This document shows, in pieces, positions 62,858-64,000 of a stretch of 64,000 bases of DNA. Every line of letters starts with the position of its first letter. The stretch's first letter is position 1. This DNA comes from Methanomassiliicoccaceae archaeon (lineage in GTDB: Archaea > Thermoplasmatota > Thermoplasmata > Methanomassiliicoccales > Methanomethylophilaceae). Below the pieces are notes generated by a model. The model was not told the DNA's origin, ran no database searches, and saw nothing but the letters and a program-made list of their open reading frames with translations. The stretch spans positions 62,001-126,000 of the forward strand of contig JAYFOZ010000003.1 in NCBI GenBank assembly GCA_034928305.1, read 5' to 3'. The translations under genes and the position numbers were made by a program.

Positions 62858-63616
62858 ATGGATACCGGGTACAATGCTGTCTTATCATCGCTCAACGGCC
62901 TCGGGATAAGTATCATAGGATCTTGCAGCGCAGATGACTGGGACACCGATCCACTGGTATCGTCCACGGTGCCGCCGGAAGGAAGGCCCAGATCTTTGAT
63001 GCCGGGATGTATGTCGGCACTGGTGATTGGAATTCCGGTCCAAAAATGCATAATTGATACGTCGCCATCGATCTGGTACAGAGAGCATTACAAGGTTCTG
63101 AACGCATACTTGGACATGGCGGCGGAACGGGCGGTCCTGGAATTCGAACGCAACGGCATATCCGCCGTGGCCATTCCCCGCGACGGATATATGGGCATAA
63201 AGGGGCTCCAGAAAAGTCCTTCGTCCTTCTTTTCCCATAGACACTCCGCATACCTGTGCGGCCTCGGGACGTTCGGAATGAACGGTATGATCCTGACCGA
63301 GGAATATGGCCCCAGGATCAGGCTTGTTACAGTGCTCACCGAAGCAGTGCTACCGGAAGGACACGTGAGGGTCGGGCATATATGCAACAGATGCGGCAAA
63401 TGTATCAGATCGTGTCCTGCCCACGCTATCACCGATTCGATTTACCCTGACGGGAAATTCGACGTCGGCGCCTGCGTGGACCGGCATGTCAGCCTCGCCT
63501 CCGATGGCACTTCGCCTTGCGGCATATGCATTGGTGTGTGCCCGATAGGTTCCGACGCCCGCCGGCAGGGGCCGGCGGGGGCGGCTCTTAAAAATATAAG
63601 AAGCTACAGACTATGA
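62858..63616 (+). CDS. QueG-like iron-sulfur protein
   Basis: The 252-residue protein has the C-terminal double [4Fe-4S] arrangement of epoxyqueuosine reductase-like proteins (CNRCGKCIRSCP, then CGICIGVCP). The N-terminal half has the core AYLCGLGTFGMNGMILTEEYGP, part of the QueG fold. QueG itself is a cobalamin enzyme of tRNA modification, but short archaeal forms are of unknown role. It ends exactly at the convergent neighbour. Confidence 0.75.
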   Translation: MDTGYNAVLSSLNGLGISIIGSCSADDWDTDPLVSSTVPPEGRPRSLMPGCMSALVIGIPVQKCIIDTSPSIWYREHYKVLNAYLDMAAERAVLEFERNGISAVAIPRDGYMGIKGLQKSPSSFFSHRHSAYLCGLGTFGMNGMILTEEYGPRIRLVTVLTEAVLPEGHVRVGHICNRCGKCIRSCPAHAITDSIYPDGKFDVGACVDRHVSLASDGTSPCGICIGVCPIGSDARRQGPAGAALKNIRSYRL

Positions 63617-64000
63617 TCATTTGATAAGTGCCAGACCTTTCTTTGTAACCTTATAGCGCTGGTTCCTGCTGGTGGGCTTGTCGCATGTCCTCTCGATGAA
63701 ACCGTCCTCTATGGCCGGCTCCATGTAGTTCGACATGAAGGTGGGCCTGTGCTTGAATTCCAGACGGCCCATCAGCTCTTTTGCGGAAACCTCTTCTCCA
63801 CCTACAGCGGCAAGAAGGCTGGCTATGCGGAACTCCCTGGTCCTGGTGTCGCGGTCTTTGACCTCTCCTGCAACTATCACGGGCTCATTAGAGAGGACAG
63901 GCTCCGGCTGCTCTGCCTCCGGATGCTCGGCATCGACATCTGGCGCCCGGGGCTCCAGCGTGAAAGTGACGGCGAAATCGTCTTTCGAAGCATCTATCGT
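63617..64000 (-). CDS. C-terminal end of an AlbA_2/RecG-like ATP-binding regulator (partial)
   Basis: The frame on the complement strand is open to the window edge and codes for 127 residues without a start. The segment at the right edge (DASKDDFAVTFTLEPR) and the terminal winged helix (LLAAVGGEEVSAKELMGRL ... YKVTKKGLALIK) resemble the tail of AlbA_2 (Schlafen-like) / divergent ATPase regulators of COG2865. A proline/glutamate-rich linker lies between them. A shorter frame from a GTG at 63880 is possible but leaves coding-like sequence unexplained. Confidence 0.6.
   Translation of the reverse strand, partial: TIDASKDDFAVTFTLEPRAPDVDAEHPEAEQPEPVLSNEPVIVAGEVKDRDTRTREFRIASLLAAVGGEEVSAKELMGRLEFKHRPTFMSNYMEPAIEDGFIERTCDKPTSRNQRYKVTKKGLALIK

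Overview
The window comes from an archaeon, most likely a hydrogen-dependent methylotrophic methanogen of the Methanomassiliicoccales (Thermoplasmata). The archaeal markers are an Orc1/Cdc6 initiator, an RFC small subunit and NcsA-type tRNA thiolation. The methanogen marker is a complete coenzyme F430 (cfb) operon. Of 61 genes whose stop codon lies in the window, I count 57 TGA, 4 TAA and no TAG, which fits a lineage that reserves TAG for pyrrolysine. The order-level placement is inference.

Layout. 1-5.8 kb: start of an OFA-type transporter, then a cysteine/sulfur block (PAPS-reductase-like protein, CysE, CysS) and a radical SAM protein. 5.9-10 kb: information processing (NcsA, Orc1/Cdc6, a NIF3-like protein, RfcS). 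10-18 kb: PaaK, then four Sel1-repeat genes around a stand-alone GcvH, and formate-THF ligase. 17.8-26 kb: PdxS, two HAD phosphatases, a DHA2 exporter, rubredoxin, a fifth Sel1 protein, a paired SMR exporter, and a zinc/cadmium efflux operon (ArsR, HMA carrier, P1B-ATPase) with a tandem operator.

26.1-34.1 kb is the most unusual part. It encodes an Hsp70-like protein whose lid is replaced by a VWA domain, a 1003-residue protein with a possible degenerate J-domain, zinc ribbons and FN3-like repeats, a zinc-ribbon GTPase, and a second lidless Hsp70-like protein. I do not recognise this set as a named system. It looks like a chaperone/GTPase signalling or quality-control machine.

34-60.5 kb is a tetrapyrrole supercluster. 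It holds F430 synthesis (cfbC-A-E-D-B), the cobalt ECF transporter (cbiMNQOO), the anaerobic corrin pathway (cbiL-F-H-C and, divergently, cbiD-G-JET-A), and the route from glutamyl-tRNA to precorrin-2 (met8-hemA-B-L-C-cobA-hemD). Together these make sirohydrochlorin and send it to nickel (F430) or cobalt (cobyrinate diamide). A shared palindrome, TTGGAT-N5-ATCCAA or a close variant, lies at six places beside the promoters of these operons and suggests one regulon. An RsuA-type pseudouridine synthase and a pirin sit between the F430 and cobalt blocks.

60.5-64 kb: an O-acetylhomoserine sulfhydrylase, a flavodoxin-ferredoxin protein, a QueG-like iron-sulfur protein and the C-terminal end of an AlbA_2/RecG-like regulator that runs off the window. 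I found no rRNA, tRNA, CRISPR array or insertion sequence.
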